Positions 17,310-24,697 of a stretch of 64,000 nt of DNA are shown here, in pieces. A program made the position numbers and the translations under genes. The stretch is from JBLZUR01 sp048565625. Lineage in GTDB: Bacteria > Pseudomonadota > Alphaproteobacteria > Sphingomonadales > Sphingomonadaceae. Under the pieces are notes generated by a model. That model ran no database searches. It was not told the origin of the DNA and saw only the letters and a list, made by a program, of their open reading frames with translations. The number at the start of each line of letters is the position of its first letter. Position 1 is the stretch's first letter. Where the stretch lies: assembly GCF_048565625.1 (NCBI RefSeq), contig NZ_JBLZUR010000002.1:1240001-1304000 (forward strand), written 5' to 3'.

Positions 17310-17909
17310 ATGAAGTTCGATCGCAAGTTCCTGATGATTGGCGCGGCCCTGGCGCTTCCGGCGGCACCGGCCTTTGCGCAGACCCCCATGCCGGCGCCAA
17401 CCGCGGCCCCCACCCAGTCGGCTCCTGCCGCCAACCCTGCGCCTACCGCCGCGGCCGGTCAGCCCCAGCTTGCCGCTGGCGGCAAGGTTTATGACACCAA
17501 GGGTGGCGAAGTCGGCACGATCGAGAGTGTCGACGCGTCCGGCGCCGTCGTTTCGACCGGCACCAACAAGGTGAAGCTTCCGACGAATTCCTTCGCGGCC
17601 GGCAAGACCGGACCGATGATCGCGATGACCAAGGCCGAGCTGGACGCCGCCGCAGGTGCCGCCGCCAAGCCGCTGGCGCTGAACGTCGGCGCGACGATCT
17701 ACGGCCCGCAGAATGCAGAGGTCGGCAAGATCGAGGCGGTCGAGGGTGACCTCGTCACCGTGGCCACCGCAAAGACCAAGGCCAAGCTGCCTAAATCCGC
17801 CTTCGCGATGGGCGATAACGGCCCGGTCATCGGCATGACCGCAGCGCAGCTTGACGCGGCCGCCGGTGCGGCATCGGCGAGCACGTCGACGCCGGCGAAC
17901 CCGAGCTAA
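17310..17909 (+). CDS. Secreted protein with two tandem PRC-like repeats
   Basis: 199 residues from ATG 17310, after CAGGAGAG. A signal peptide (about 1-23, ending AFAQ) and an Ala/Pro-rich linker precede two homologous units. Unit 1 (about 56-115) begins GGKVYDTKGGEVGTIESVD and ends MTKAELDAAAGAA; unit 2 (about 120-185) begins GATIYGPQNAEVGKIEAVE and ends MTAAQLDAAAGAA. The V(Y)D/G..G.EVG.IE pattern recalls PRC-barrel domains. It is probably a periplasmic or surface protein of unknown function. A strong terminator follows. Confidence 0.8.
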   Translation: MKFDRKFLMIGAALALPAAPAFAQTPMPAPTAAPTQSAPAANPAPTAAAGQPQLAAGGKVYDTKGGEVGTIESVDASGAVVSTGTNKVKLPTNSFAAGKTGPMIAMTKAELDAAAGAAAKPLALNVGATIYGPQNAEVGKIEAVEGDLVTVATAKTKAKLPKSAFAMGDNGPVIGMTAAQLDAAAGAASASTSTPANPS

Positions 17910-17927
17910 AACCGACCTGATTCCCAG

Positions 17928-17966
17928 GCGCCTTTCCTTCCCGACCGGAGGAAAGGCGCTTTCTTA
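17928..17966 (+). terminator. Rho-independent terminator
   Basis: An 11-bp perfect stem (GCGCCTTTCCT at 17928-17938 pairing with 17949-17959), 10-base loop, then TTTCTTAT. It ends the transcript of the PRC-like repeat gene. Confidence 0.85.
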
Positions 17967-18083
17967 TCCACAAGTTGCCATGGGCTGACCCAAATCAGCC
18001 CGCTTGTGCGCCCACCACGCCATCGCTATAGCGCCCGCGGGGCGACCGCGCGGAAGTCCGCGCGAAGAGCGGGAGAGTGCGCG

Positions 18084-18524
18084 ATGGCGACCACGGTAGC
18101 GTTCAAATCCGACCTGTCCGGCGGCGAGGTGTATCGCCCGTCCGCCGACGAAGACTTCATGAACGAGCGCCAGCAGCGCTATTTTCGGGCCAAGCTGCTC
18201 GCTTGGAAGGAGTCGATCCTCCTGGAGGCTCAGGGCACGTTGAGCCAGCTTCAGAACGACTCGCTTCTCCAGCCGGATCTTACGGATCGTGCGTCGAGCG
18301 AGACCGACTGGTCCATCGAACTGCGCACCCGCGACCGCCAGCGCAAGCTCATCTCCAAGATCGACGCCGCGCTTCGCCGGATCGAGGAGGGCGAATACGG
18401 CTATTGCGAGGTGACGGGCGAGCCGATCTCCCTGGCACGCCTCGAAGCGCGTCCGATCGCGACGATGACCGTCGAGGCGCAGGAGCGTCACGAGCGGAAC
18501 GAGAAGGTCTCCCGCGAGGAATAG
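18084..18524 (+). CDS. dksA: DksA-type RNA polymerase-binding regulator, zinc-finger cysteines lost
   Basis: 146 residues from ATG 18084 after GGGAGAG. The coiled-coil tip has the DxxDxA signature (Asp65-Leu-Thr-Asp68-Arg-Ala70) that DksA uses in the RNA polymerase secondary channel. The C4 zinc finger is reduced to one Cys (YGYCEVTGEPISLARLEARP), a known state in alphaproteobacterial DksA proteins. With ppGpp, DksA adjusts rRNA and stress promoter activity. The frame is open back to 18006, but the ribosome site supports 18084. Confidence 0.9.
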   Translation: MATTVAFKSDLSGGEVYRPSADEDFMNERQQRYFRAKLLAWKESILLEAQGTLSQLQNDSLLQPDLTDRASSETDWSIELRTRDRQRKLISKIDAALRRIEEGEYGYCEVTGEPISLARLEARPIATMTVEAQERHERNEKVSREE

Positions 18525-18620
18525 ATCCGGTCCGCTTTCGGGCGGAAAGTCTCAAAGGTCTTCCCTCAACGCGTGGGCGGGCGCGCCTGTGCGCACGCGA
18601 GGGTCGATTCTAAACTATCC

Positions 18621-18653
18621 AAAGAGCCAGAAGCGGCTCTTTCAAAACTTTTC
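18621..18653 (+). terminator. Rho-independent terminator
   Basis: AAAGAGCC (18621-18628) pairs perfectly with GGCTCTTT (18635-18642) across the loop AGAAGC, followed by CAAAACTTTT. It lies about 100 bases after dksA and is the likely end of its transcript. Confidence 0.75.
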
Positions 18654-18761
18654 CTACATTGGAAGTGTTTTCAGCGGACGATGGTCGTCAGACGCTTAAC
18701 CGATTGCTGACATTTGGCGTGGATAACATCCCGATCCGTCGTGCTGGGCCGGGCGTGGAAG

Positions 18762-19157
18762 ATGAGCGAACTCGTAAACGACAACGATGATGACGATGCC
18801 TTCGCGGTGCTGCGAAAGCGAGGCGCGCGGGATTCGATGTTCCTGATGGCGACGCTGCGGCGAGACGCGAACGGCGAGACGCTCTCGGTCCGCGTGCGCA
18901 ACATCTCGAATGGCGGGGTGCTGGTCGAGTGCCCGAACCCGTTCGCGCGCGAGGAGCGCGTGGCGCTGGAGTTGCGCGGCATCGGCTGGGTCGGCGGCAA
19001 GGTCGCCTGGTCCGCGCCGGGCAAGTTCGGCGTCGCCTTCGACATCGACATCGACCCGAAGCTGACCCGCAAGCCACTGGCGACCGGCGGGCCGCGCGCG
19101 GCCCCGATGGGCCCGACCGTGGTGAACATCCGGCGGCCGGGCCTGCGGTTCGACTAA
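18762..19157 (+). CDS. PilZ domain protein
   Basis: 131 residues from ATG 18762. The segment RVRNISNGGVLVECPNP and VAWSAPGKFGVAFD are typical of PilZ, a c-di-GMP-binding or partner-binding beta barrel. The usual RxxxR motif is represented only loosely by RKRGARD near residue 18-24, so c-di-GMP binding is uncertain. The acidic NDNDDDD stretch at the N-terminus is unusual. TTG 18714 could also serve as a start but has no ribosome site. Confidence 0.85.
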   Translation: MSELVNDNDDDDAFAVLRKRGARDSMFLMATLRRDANGETLSVRVRNISNGGVLVECPNPFAREERVALELRGIGWVGGKVAWSAPGKFGVAFDIDIDPKLTRKPLATGGPRAAPMGPTVVNIRRPGLRFD

Positions 19158-19158
19158 G

Positions 19159-19317
19159 TCACTGAAGGCCGGCGATTTCCTGCTTCAGCTGGAGCTTTTC
19201 CTTCTTGAGACGTGCGACCACAGTGCTGTCCGGGAAGGGCCGGCGCGCCTCGTCAGACAGGCGGGCGTCCAGGCCGGCATGCTTGTTCCTGAGGGCAGTC
19301 AGGTGGGACGTCTCCAT
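19159..19317 (-). CDS. YdcH/DUF465 family small protein
   Basis: 52 residues. METSHLTALRNKHAGLD at the start and the ending RLKKEKLQLKQEIAGL fit the DUF465 pattern of short coiled-coil proteins of unknown function. The stop falls one base after the PilZ stop on the other strand. A second, plus-strand member of the family lies at 19501-19698. Confidence 0.85.
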   Translation of the reverse strand: METSHLTALRNKHAGLDARLSDEARRPFPDSTVVARLKKEKLQLKQEIAGLQ

Positions 19318-19500
19318 AGTCAGTCTCCTTCTCTCTGGGTTGACGGTGTGAACAGACAGGATCGGCATGCGGCGGCCAAGCAGATGGCGACCGGCAGAGG
19401 GTCGACCGCGACGGACGGCGCGCGCTTTTTCGCGCTGAGCGCTTGAGCGTTTCGCACGCGCGACGTAACGATCCGCACAGGCCACGGGGAATAAGGGCGA

Positions 19501-19698
19501 ATGGATCCTGACGAGATCGGACCGCGACTCGAACTGCTGCGTCAGGAGCACCGCGATCTGGACGCCGCGATCGAGGCGCTGCGCGAGCGGGCGGTGGCGG
19601 ACCAACTCCAGCTTCAGCGGCTGAAGAAGCGCAAGCTGCAGCTGAAAGACGAGATCGCGGTGCTGGAAGACGCGATGATCCCGGACATCATCGCCTGA
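19501..19698 (+). CDS. YdcH/DUF465 family small protein
   Basis: 65 residues, wholly helical in appearance, with LRQEHRDLDAAIEAL and RLKKRKLQLKDEIAVLE matching DUF465. It is divergent from the 52-residue paralogue at 19159-19317 across a 183-base intergenic region. The function of the family is unknown. Confidence 0.85.
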   Translation: MDPDEIGPRLELLRQEHRDLDAAIEALRERAVADQLQLQRLKKRKLQLKDEIAVLEDAMIPDIIA

Positions 19699-19877
19699 GG
19701 TTGCGCAGGTTGCAGGCCGGGGACACGGGCCTGGGGGTCCGTCGGCTCGAACGTCCATGTGCGCACAAGGCAACATCGTCGGCCGCTCTCCTTTAGGAGG
19801 GGGCGGTGACGCTAACACGCGCCGACCGAGTCGCAAAGTGGGACAGGTCAATTTCTCGGCCTGCCCCGTTGCGCGAT

Positions 19878-20303
19878 TCAGCTGAGGGTATGCGTGAGGG
19901 TGATCTCGGCGTTCAGCAGCTTGGAGATCGGGCAGTTCGCCTTGGCGCCAGCCGCGATCTCGGCAAACGTGTCGGCATCGATACCGGGCACCGAGGCGGT
20001 GAGGGTGAGATCGGAGCGGGTGACCGTGAAGCCCTCGCCGTCCTTTTCGAGCGTCACCTTGGCGGTGGTTTCGAGCGTGCCGTCCGAATAGCCAGCGCCC
20101 GCGAGCGCGAAGGACAAGGCCATGGTGAAGCAGCTGGAATGCGCGGCGGCGACGAGTTCCTCGGGATTGGTGCCCTTCTCATCGCCAAAGCGCGTGCCGA
20201 AGCCGTAGGGTGTGTCGTCGAGCACACCGGAGGGGCTGGAGATATGGCCCTTTCCGTCCTTGCCGAGGCCGTCGTAGCGGGCGGTGGCGGTGCGCGTGGT
20301 CAT
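19878..20303 (-). CDS. OsmC/Ohr family peroxiredoxin-like protein
   Basis: 141 residues. The two conserved cysteines lie in HSSCFTMAL (Cys58) and ANCPISKLL (about 126), and the segment EELVAAAH is the usual OsmC lead-in. OsmC proteins reduce organic hydroperoxides, using the cysteine pair and dihydrolipoamide-type reductants. It is divergent from the MAPEG gene. AAGGAGACAG precedes the ATG on the minus strand. Confidence 0.93.
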   Translation of the reverse strand: MTTRTATARYDGLGKDGKGHISSPSGVLDDTPYGFGTRFGDEKGTNPEELVAAAHSSCFTMALSFALAGAGYSDGTLETTAKVTLEKDGEGFTVTRSDLTLTASVPGIDADTFAEIAAGAKANCPISKLLNAEITLTHTLS

Positions 20304-20404
20304 GGGTCTGTCTCCTTGTTGTCGGCACGGCCATGTGGTGCCGGGCGCGAGCGATGCTAGAGTGGCTTTCGTGACACAGGTAGGACAGAGGGGGAGGACA
20401 GAAC

Positions 20405-20800
20405 ATGCAGACCGAATTCATCCTGCTGGGCGCGACGATCGTGCTGGCGCTGGTCAACATCTTCTGGGCGGCGAACGCGCGGACGAAGCAATATGGCGTC
20501 ACCTGGAACATGGGGCCGCGCGATGCTGAGATGCCGGCACTGAACCCGCTGCCGGCGCGGCTGCTGCGTGCGCAGGCCAACCTGTTCGAGACGTTCCCGC
20601 TGTTCGCCGCCGCCTTGTTGGGCGCGTTCGCGGCGGGGCATTTCGGGTGGAAGACGCTGGTCGGCGCGCATCTCTATTTCTGGGCGCGGCTGATCTACCT
20701 GCCGCTCTACGCCGCCGGCGTGCCGAAGGTACGGACCCTCGCGTTCATGGTGGCGACAGCGGGACTGGTGCTCATCACCTGGGCGCTGATCTTCGGCTGA
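20405..20800 (+). CDS. MAPEG family membrane protein
   Basis: 131 residues with four hydrophobic segments (about 4-22, 58-80, 85-100, 110-130). The sequence NPLPARLLRAQANLFETFPLF is typical of bacterial MAPEG proteins, relatives of microsomal glutathione transferase and leukotriene C4 synthase. The enzymatic role in bacteria is mostly unknown; detoxification by glutathione is the usual guess. It is 13 bases upstream of the SIMPL gene and probably cotranscribed. Confidence 0.88.
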   Translation: MQTEFILLGATIVLALVNIFWAANARTKQYGVTWNMGPRDAEMPALNPLPARLLRAQANLFETFPLFAAALLGAFAAGHFGWKTLVGAHLYFWARLIYLPLYAAGVPKVRTLAFMVATAGLVLITWALIFG

Positions 20801-20813
20801 TACGGAGAAGAGA

Positions 20814-21518
20814 GTGGAGAGGAACGGCACCGGGCGGATCATCGCCGCCGCGATCCTGGCGATCGGGTTGGTGATCGGCGGCTATCTGATGGGCAACGGC
20901 CTCGTCCGTATGAAGCAGGCGGAACGCTCGGTGACGATGCGCGGACTGGCCGAGCGGGACGTCACGGCCGACCTCGCCACCTGGAACCTCGCTTACTCGG
21001 CGACCGGCGGCGATCTTGCCAGTCTGCAGGCGCAGATCGATAGGAACACGGCCGCGATCCTCGCCATGCTGAAGGCCAACGGCTTTGCGGCGGGCCAGGT
21101 GTCGGTGGCGAGCGTGGGGGTGAACCAATACCGTGACAACAATGGCGGGCTGAACATCACCATCCGCCAGAAGCTGCAGCTGCGCACGCCCAAGGTGATG
21201 CAGGCGCGCAAGGCCTTCGCCGAGCAGGCGGCTTTGGTGCGTCAGGGCGTCGCGCTGGAGGACGGATCGGGCATCACCTACAGCTTCACCAAGCTCAACA
21301 CGATCAAGCCGGCGATGATCGCGGCGGCGACGCGCGACGCGCGGGCGGCGGCGGAGCAGTTTGCCAAGGATTCGGGGGCGCGTGTCGGGGCGATCAAGTC
21401 CGCGACACAGGGTTACTTCTCGATCGGCGCGCGCGACGGGGAGAATGCGGGCTCCGGCTCCGACTCGCCGTTCCAGAAGGTGCGGGTGGTGACGACGATC
21501 GACTTCTATTTGTCCTGA
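20814..21518 (+). CDS. SIMPL-domain (DUF541) membrane-anchored periplasmic protein
   Basis: 234 residues from GTG 20814 after GGAGAAGA. An N-terminal membrane anchor (about 8-28) precedes a SIMPL/DUF541 domain starting VTMRGLAERDVTADLATWNLAYSATG. The VTVxGxGEVxAxPDxA-like beginning is modified here. Related proteins form periplasmic or outer-membrane-associated oligomers and have been linked to oxidative stress tolerance. Its stop sits one base from the stop of the convergent DsrE-like gene. Confidence 0.88.
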   Translation: MERNGTGRIIAAAILAIGLVIGGYLMGNGLVRMKQAERSVTMRGLAERDVTADLATWNLAYSATGGDLASLQAQIDRNTAAILAMLKANGFAAGQVSVASVGVNQYRDNNGGLNITIRQKLQLRTPKVMQARKAFAEQAALVRQGVALEDGSGITYSFTKLNTIKPAMIAAATRDARAAAEQFAKDSGARVGAIKSATQGYFSIGARDGENAGSGSDSPFQKVRVVTTIDFYLS

Positions 21519-21519
21519 C

Positions 21520-21870
21520 CTAGAGGGCGAGGAGCCGGTCCTCGCCGAGGTCGCCGAGGAAGCTGACGAGGCCGCCGGCTTCGATGTGGTCGGGGAGGAT
21601 CACGCCGGACAGCGCCAGGCCGGTCTGGCAGGCGAGGAGCGTCACCCCGAGATCGAGCGCGTCGGCGAGAAGCTGTGCGAGCGTCGGCAGCCCGGCCGCT
21701 TCGTAGCGCGCGTCGTCCGGCGAGGCGGGTGCTGCCGCTAACGCCACCGCATCGGCATGGAGATAGACCCGCGTCCGGCCGCCCAGTGCCGCATTCGCCG
21801 CCGCGATCGAGAGGGCGGCGTGGAAACGGGCGGGGTCCGCAGTTGCGACGATGATCGCGAGGCCCGTCAT
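21520..21870 (-). CDS. DsrE/DsrF-like protein
   Basis: 116 residues from ATG 21870, which overlaps the moeB stop as ATGA; GTG 21879 would add three residues. LAIIVATADPARFHAALSIA and LGVTLLACQTGLALSG fit the DsrE fold, with one conserved-position Cys (about 83). DsrE-like proteins relay sulfur as persulfides. The coupling to moeB, a sulfur-carrier adenylating enzyme, makes a role in sulfur transfer plausible. Confidence 0.82.
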   Translation of the reverse strand: MTGLAIIVATADPARFHAALSIAAANAALGGRTRVYLHADAVALAAAPASPDDARYEAAGLPTLAQLLADALDLGVTLLACQTGLALSGVILPDHIEAGGLVSFLGDLGEDRLLAL

Positions 21871-22616
21871 GCCGCGCACCGGCAGGCGGAATCCTTCGGC
21901 AGGGTGATGGTGCGAAAGCGGAAGGCGAGGGCGTCGATGAGGAGGAGCTTGCCGGCCACATCGTCGCCGAAGGGCACGATGGCGCGGATCGCCTCCAGCG
22001 CGGCGAGGCTGCCGAGCACGCCAGTCAGCGCGCCCATCACACCCTGATCGGCGCAGCTGACATCGGGCCGGTCGGGATCGTCGCCGACCAGGCAGCGGTA
22101 GCAGGGCGACCGCTTCTCCCAGCCGCGATAGACGGCAAGCTGGCCGTCGAACTGACCCACAGCTGCCGAGACGAGCGGGATGCGCAGCGCGGTCGCGGCG
22201 TCCGATACCGCGAGGCGAGTGGCGAAGTTGTCGCAGCCGTCGACGATCACGTCCGCGCCGCTGAGGATTTCCTGCGCGTTGGCGGCAGTCAGCCGGCTGT
22301 CGATCGGATGGAAGCTGACATCGGGGTTGAGGCGCTGCACCGCGTTCGCCGCCACGACGACCTTGCGGGTGTCCACGTCTCGGGTGGTGAACAGCGTCTG
22401 CCGCTGCAGGTTCGACAGCGAGACATGGTCATCGTCTATCACCCGGAGCGTGCCGATCCCGGCCGCCGCGAGATATTGGATGACGGGCGAGCCGATGCCG
22501 CCCGCGCCGATGACCGCGACGGTGGCGCTGAGCAGAGTCTGCTGTCCCGCGCCGCCAATCTCCTTCAGGATGATGTGGCGGGCATAGCGTTCGAGCTGGG
22601 TGTCGGTGAGGGTCAC
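21867..22616 (-). CDS. moeB: MoeB/ThiF-family adenylyltransferase
   Basis: 249 residues. RYARHIILKEIGGAGQQ and the Rossmann motif VIGAGGIGSP at about 35-44 are signature elements, and a zinc site is formed by CYRC (about 175) and CRC at the C-terminus. MoeB adenylates the MoaD C-terminus in molybdopterin synthesis; the same family serves ThiS and other carriers, so the partner is not certain. It is separated by about 4 kb from the moaB-moaC-moeA-moaA operon, and no moaD/moaE is present in the window. Confidence 0.88.
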   Translation of the reverse strand: MTLTDTQLERYARHIILKEIGGAGQQTLLSATVAVIGAGGIGSPVIQYLAAAGIGTLRVIDDDHVSLSNLQRQTLFTTRDVDTRKVVVAANAVQRLNPDVSFHPIDSRLTAANAQEILSGADVIVDGCDNFATRLAVSDAATALRIPLVSAAVGQFDGQLAVYRGWEKRSPCYRCLVGDDPDRPDVSCADQGVMGALTGVLGSLAALEAIRAIVPFGDDVAGKLLLIDALAFRFRTITLPKDSACRCAA

Positions 22617-22646
22617 GCGCTCTTCACCCGCGTAGCTCCCTCAAGG

Positions 22647-22708
22647 CCGTTCGCCCTGAGCCTGTCAAAGGGCCAGCGCTGGCGCTTCGACAGGCTCAGT
22701 GCGAACGG
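22647..22708. repeat. Palindromic extragenic repeat, family A
   Basis: CCGTTCGCCCTGAGCCTGTC and its mirrored partner GACAGGCTCAGTGCGAACGG enclose a 20-base centre. The core TTCGACAAGCTCAG-type half recurs at 23898, 24561, 29623, 34642, 41716, 41857 and 44623. It lies between dut and moeB. Confidence 0.9.
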
Positions 22709-22722
22709 GGCTGAGGAGAAGC

Positions 22723-23163
22723 TCACCGGCCGGTCGAGCCGAAGCCACCTTCGCCGCGCAAGGTCTCGCTCAACTCCGCCACCTCGGCGAAGCTCGCCGC
22801 CGTGACAGCAGCCGGGACAAGCTGTGCGATGCGTTCGCCGCGCACCACCTCGAAGGGTTCGGAGCCGAGGTTTGCGAGGATGACCTTCACCTCGCCACGA
22901 TAATCCGCGTCGATGGTGCCGGGCGTGTTGAGGCAGGTAATGCCGTGTTTCAGCGCGAGGCCGGAGCGCGGGCGGACCTGCACCTCGTAACCCTCCGGGA
23001 TGGCGATGGCGAAGCCGGTGGCGACCGCATGACGCGCGCCGGGGGCAAGGGTCACGTCCTCGGCCGCGACGATATCCATGCCGGCGGCGTGCGCGGTCGC
23101 GTAGGCGGGGAGGGGAAGGCCTTCGCCATGGGGGAGGCGCTTGAGCTGGATCGTGATGGTCAT
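22723..23163 (-). CDS. dut: dUTP diphosphatase
   Basis: 146 residues. The five trimeric dUTPase motifs are present: AAGMDIVA, RPRSGLALKHG, the uracil-binding GTIDADYRGEVKV, GERIAQL and the C-terminal RGEGGFGSTG that closes over the active site. It hydrolyses dUTP to dUMP and PPi, keeping uracil out of DNA and supplying thymidylate synthesis. It lies downstream of coaBC on the same strand, an arrangement common in proteobacteria. Confidence 0.96.
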   Translation of the reverse strand: MTITIQLKRLPHGEGLPLPAYATAHAAGMDIVAAEDVTLAPGARHAVATGFAIAIPEGYEVQVRPRSGLALKHGITCLNTPGTIDADYRGEVKVILANLGSEPFEVVRGERIAQLVPAAVTAASFAEVAELSETLRGEGGFGSTGR

Positions 23164-23175
23164 GCGAACCTGTCC

Positions 23176-23255
23176 GTCATCCCAGCGGAGGCCAGGATCG
23201 TTGTGATATAAGCGCCTGCGTTCGAAGCGACCCCAGCTTCCGCTGGGGTGATGAC
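23176..23255. repeat. Palindromic extragenic repeat, family B
   Basis: GTCATCCCAGCGG at 23176-23188 is mirrored by CCGCTGGGGTGATGAC at 23240-23255. This 'CCCAGCGAAGCTGGG' type differs from family A and recurs at 25961-26024. It fills the gap between coaBC and dut. Confidence 0.85.
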
Positions 23256-23260
23256 TGCAC

Positions 23261-24505
23261 TCATGAAAGTTTCCCCGCCACCCAATCGGCCAGTCGAGAG
23301 GCGACCTCCGCCTTCGACAGCTTCGGCCAGCGATCGAGGCCGTCTTTGGTTACCAGCACCACGGTGTTCTCGTCGCCGCCCATGACGTCCCCCGAGACAT
23401 CGTTGGCGACGATCGCGTCGCAGCCCTTGCGCGCGAGCTTGGCCTGCGCCTCCGCCTCGAGGTGCTGCGTCTCTGCGGCAAAGCCGATGACGAGGGCCGG
23501 GCGGCGCGGGTCGCGGGAGAGATCGGCAAGAATGTCGGGGTTTTTGGAGAGGGCCAGTTCGGGCGGGCCATCGCCCTTCTTCAGCTTCTGCGGTGCGGCA
23601 TCGACCGCCCAGTCGGAGACGGCGGCCGCCATGATCGCGGCGTCAGCCGGGAGGGCCGATCGGACAGCGTCGGCCATCTCGCGCGCAGTCTCGACATCGA
23701 CGCGGGTCACGCCGGCGGGGGTGGGGAGCGCGACGGGGCCGGCGACCAGCGTGACCCTGGCACCCCGCTCGGCGAGCGCTGCGGCGATGGCGAATCCCTG
23801 TTTGCCGGACGATCGGTTGGCGATGTAGCGGACAGGGTCGATCGGCTCGTGGGTTGGGCCTGCCGTGACGAGGATGTGCTTTCCGTGAAGCGCACCGCTC
23901 GTGCTGAGCGAAGTCGAAGCATGGGATGCAAGTGGGCCGCTGGTTCCCCGTCCTTCGACTTCGCTCAGGAGGAACGGGTGAGTGTTGATGGCGTCGAAAA
24001 TCGCTTGCGGCTCCGGCAACCGGCCCGGGCCGTACTCGCCGCAGGCCATCGGCCCCTCATCCGGCTCCATCACCGTCACGCCGCGGGACCGCAAAGTTGC
24101 GACATTCGCCTGCGTCGCAGGATGCCGCCACATCCGCACGTTCATCGCGGGGGCCGCCAACACCGGCTTGTCGGTGGCGAGGAGGAGGGTGGTGGCGAGA
24201 TCGTCGGCGATGCCGGCCGCCATCTTGGCCATCAGGTCCGCTGTCGCTGGCGCGACGACGATGAGGTCGGCCTGCCGGCTGAGCTGGATATGCCCCATCT
24301 CGACCTCGTCCTTCAGATCCCAGAGGCTGGTGTGGACCGGCTGCTCGCTAAGCGCGGCGAGGGTCATGGGCGTCACGAAATGCTGCGCGCCTTCGGTCAG
24401 CACGCAGCGGACGCTGCCGCCTCCCTTGCGGATCAGGCGGACGAGTTCGCTCGCCTTATAGGCCGCGATGCCGCCGCCGATGACGAGGAGGATGCGCTTG
24501 TTCAT
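23261..24505 (-). CDS. coaBC: Bifunctional phosphopantothenoylcysteine decarboxylase / phosphopantothenate-cysteine ligase
   Basis: 414 residues. The CoaC half has the FMN-site His of GHIQLS, the PAMNVRMW motif and the catalytic Cys of GPMACGEYG. The CoaB half has VTAGPTHEPIDPVRYI, NRSSGKQG and the Lys of KKGDGPPEL. Together they convert phosphopantothenate and cysteine to phosphopantetheine in CoA synthesis. The interdomain linker contains about 27 residues (FLLSEVEGR ... ASTSLSTSG) encoded by a family A palindromic repeat inserted in frame at 23898-23978. The enzyme is probably still functional because the insertion avoids both domains. Confidence 0.96.
   Translation of the reverse strand: MNKRILLVIGGGIAAYKASELVRLIRKGGGSVRCVLTEGAQHFVTPMTLAALSEQPVHTSLWDLKDEVEMGHIQLSRQADLIVVAPATADLMAKMAAGIADDLATTLLLATDKPVLAAPAMNVRMWRHPATQANVATLRSRGVTVMEPDEGPMACGEYGPGRLPEPQAIFDAINTHPFLLSEVEGRGTSGPLASHASTSLSTSGALHGKHILVTAGPTHEPIDPVRYIANRSSGKQGFAIAAALAERGARVTLVAGPVALPTPAGVTRVDVETAREMADAVRSALPADAAIMAAAVSDWAVDAAPQKLKKGDGPPELALSKNPDILADLSRDPRRPALVIGFAAETQHLEAEAQAKLARKGCDAIVANDVSGDVMGGDENTVVLVTKDGLDRWPKLSKAEVASRLADWVAGKLS
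23898..23978. repeat. Family A palindromic repeat inside coaBC
   Basis: CTCGTGCTGAGCGAAGTCGAAG on the left and CTTCGACTTCGCTCAGGAGGAACG on the right form the inverted arms. The element is translated in frame and lies in the linker between the CoaC and CoaB domains. Confidence 0.88.
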
Positions 24506-24560
24506 GCGCGAGCGGCTTTAGCGGCTTGCGTCGGCGATGGACAGATGTCGAACCTTCCGG

Positions 24561-24634
24561 CCGTTCGGGCTGAGCTTGTCGAAGCGCCAGAGTTCACCGT
24601 CTCACTTGGGCTTCGACAAGCTCAGCCCGAACGG
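24561..24634. repeat. Palindromic extragenic repeat, family A
   Basis: CCGTTCGGGCTGAGCTTGTC and GACAAGCTCAGCCCGAACGG form a perfect 20-bp terminal inverted repeat, extended by the adjoining GAAG/CTTC. It lies between the divergent coaBC and P1 peptidase genes. Confidence 0.92.
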
Positions 24635-24697
24635 ACGGGAATGTGTTTTGGAAGCTGAACTCTGGACGCGGGCGGGAGCGCAAAGCAGAAAGGGCGT

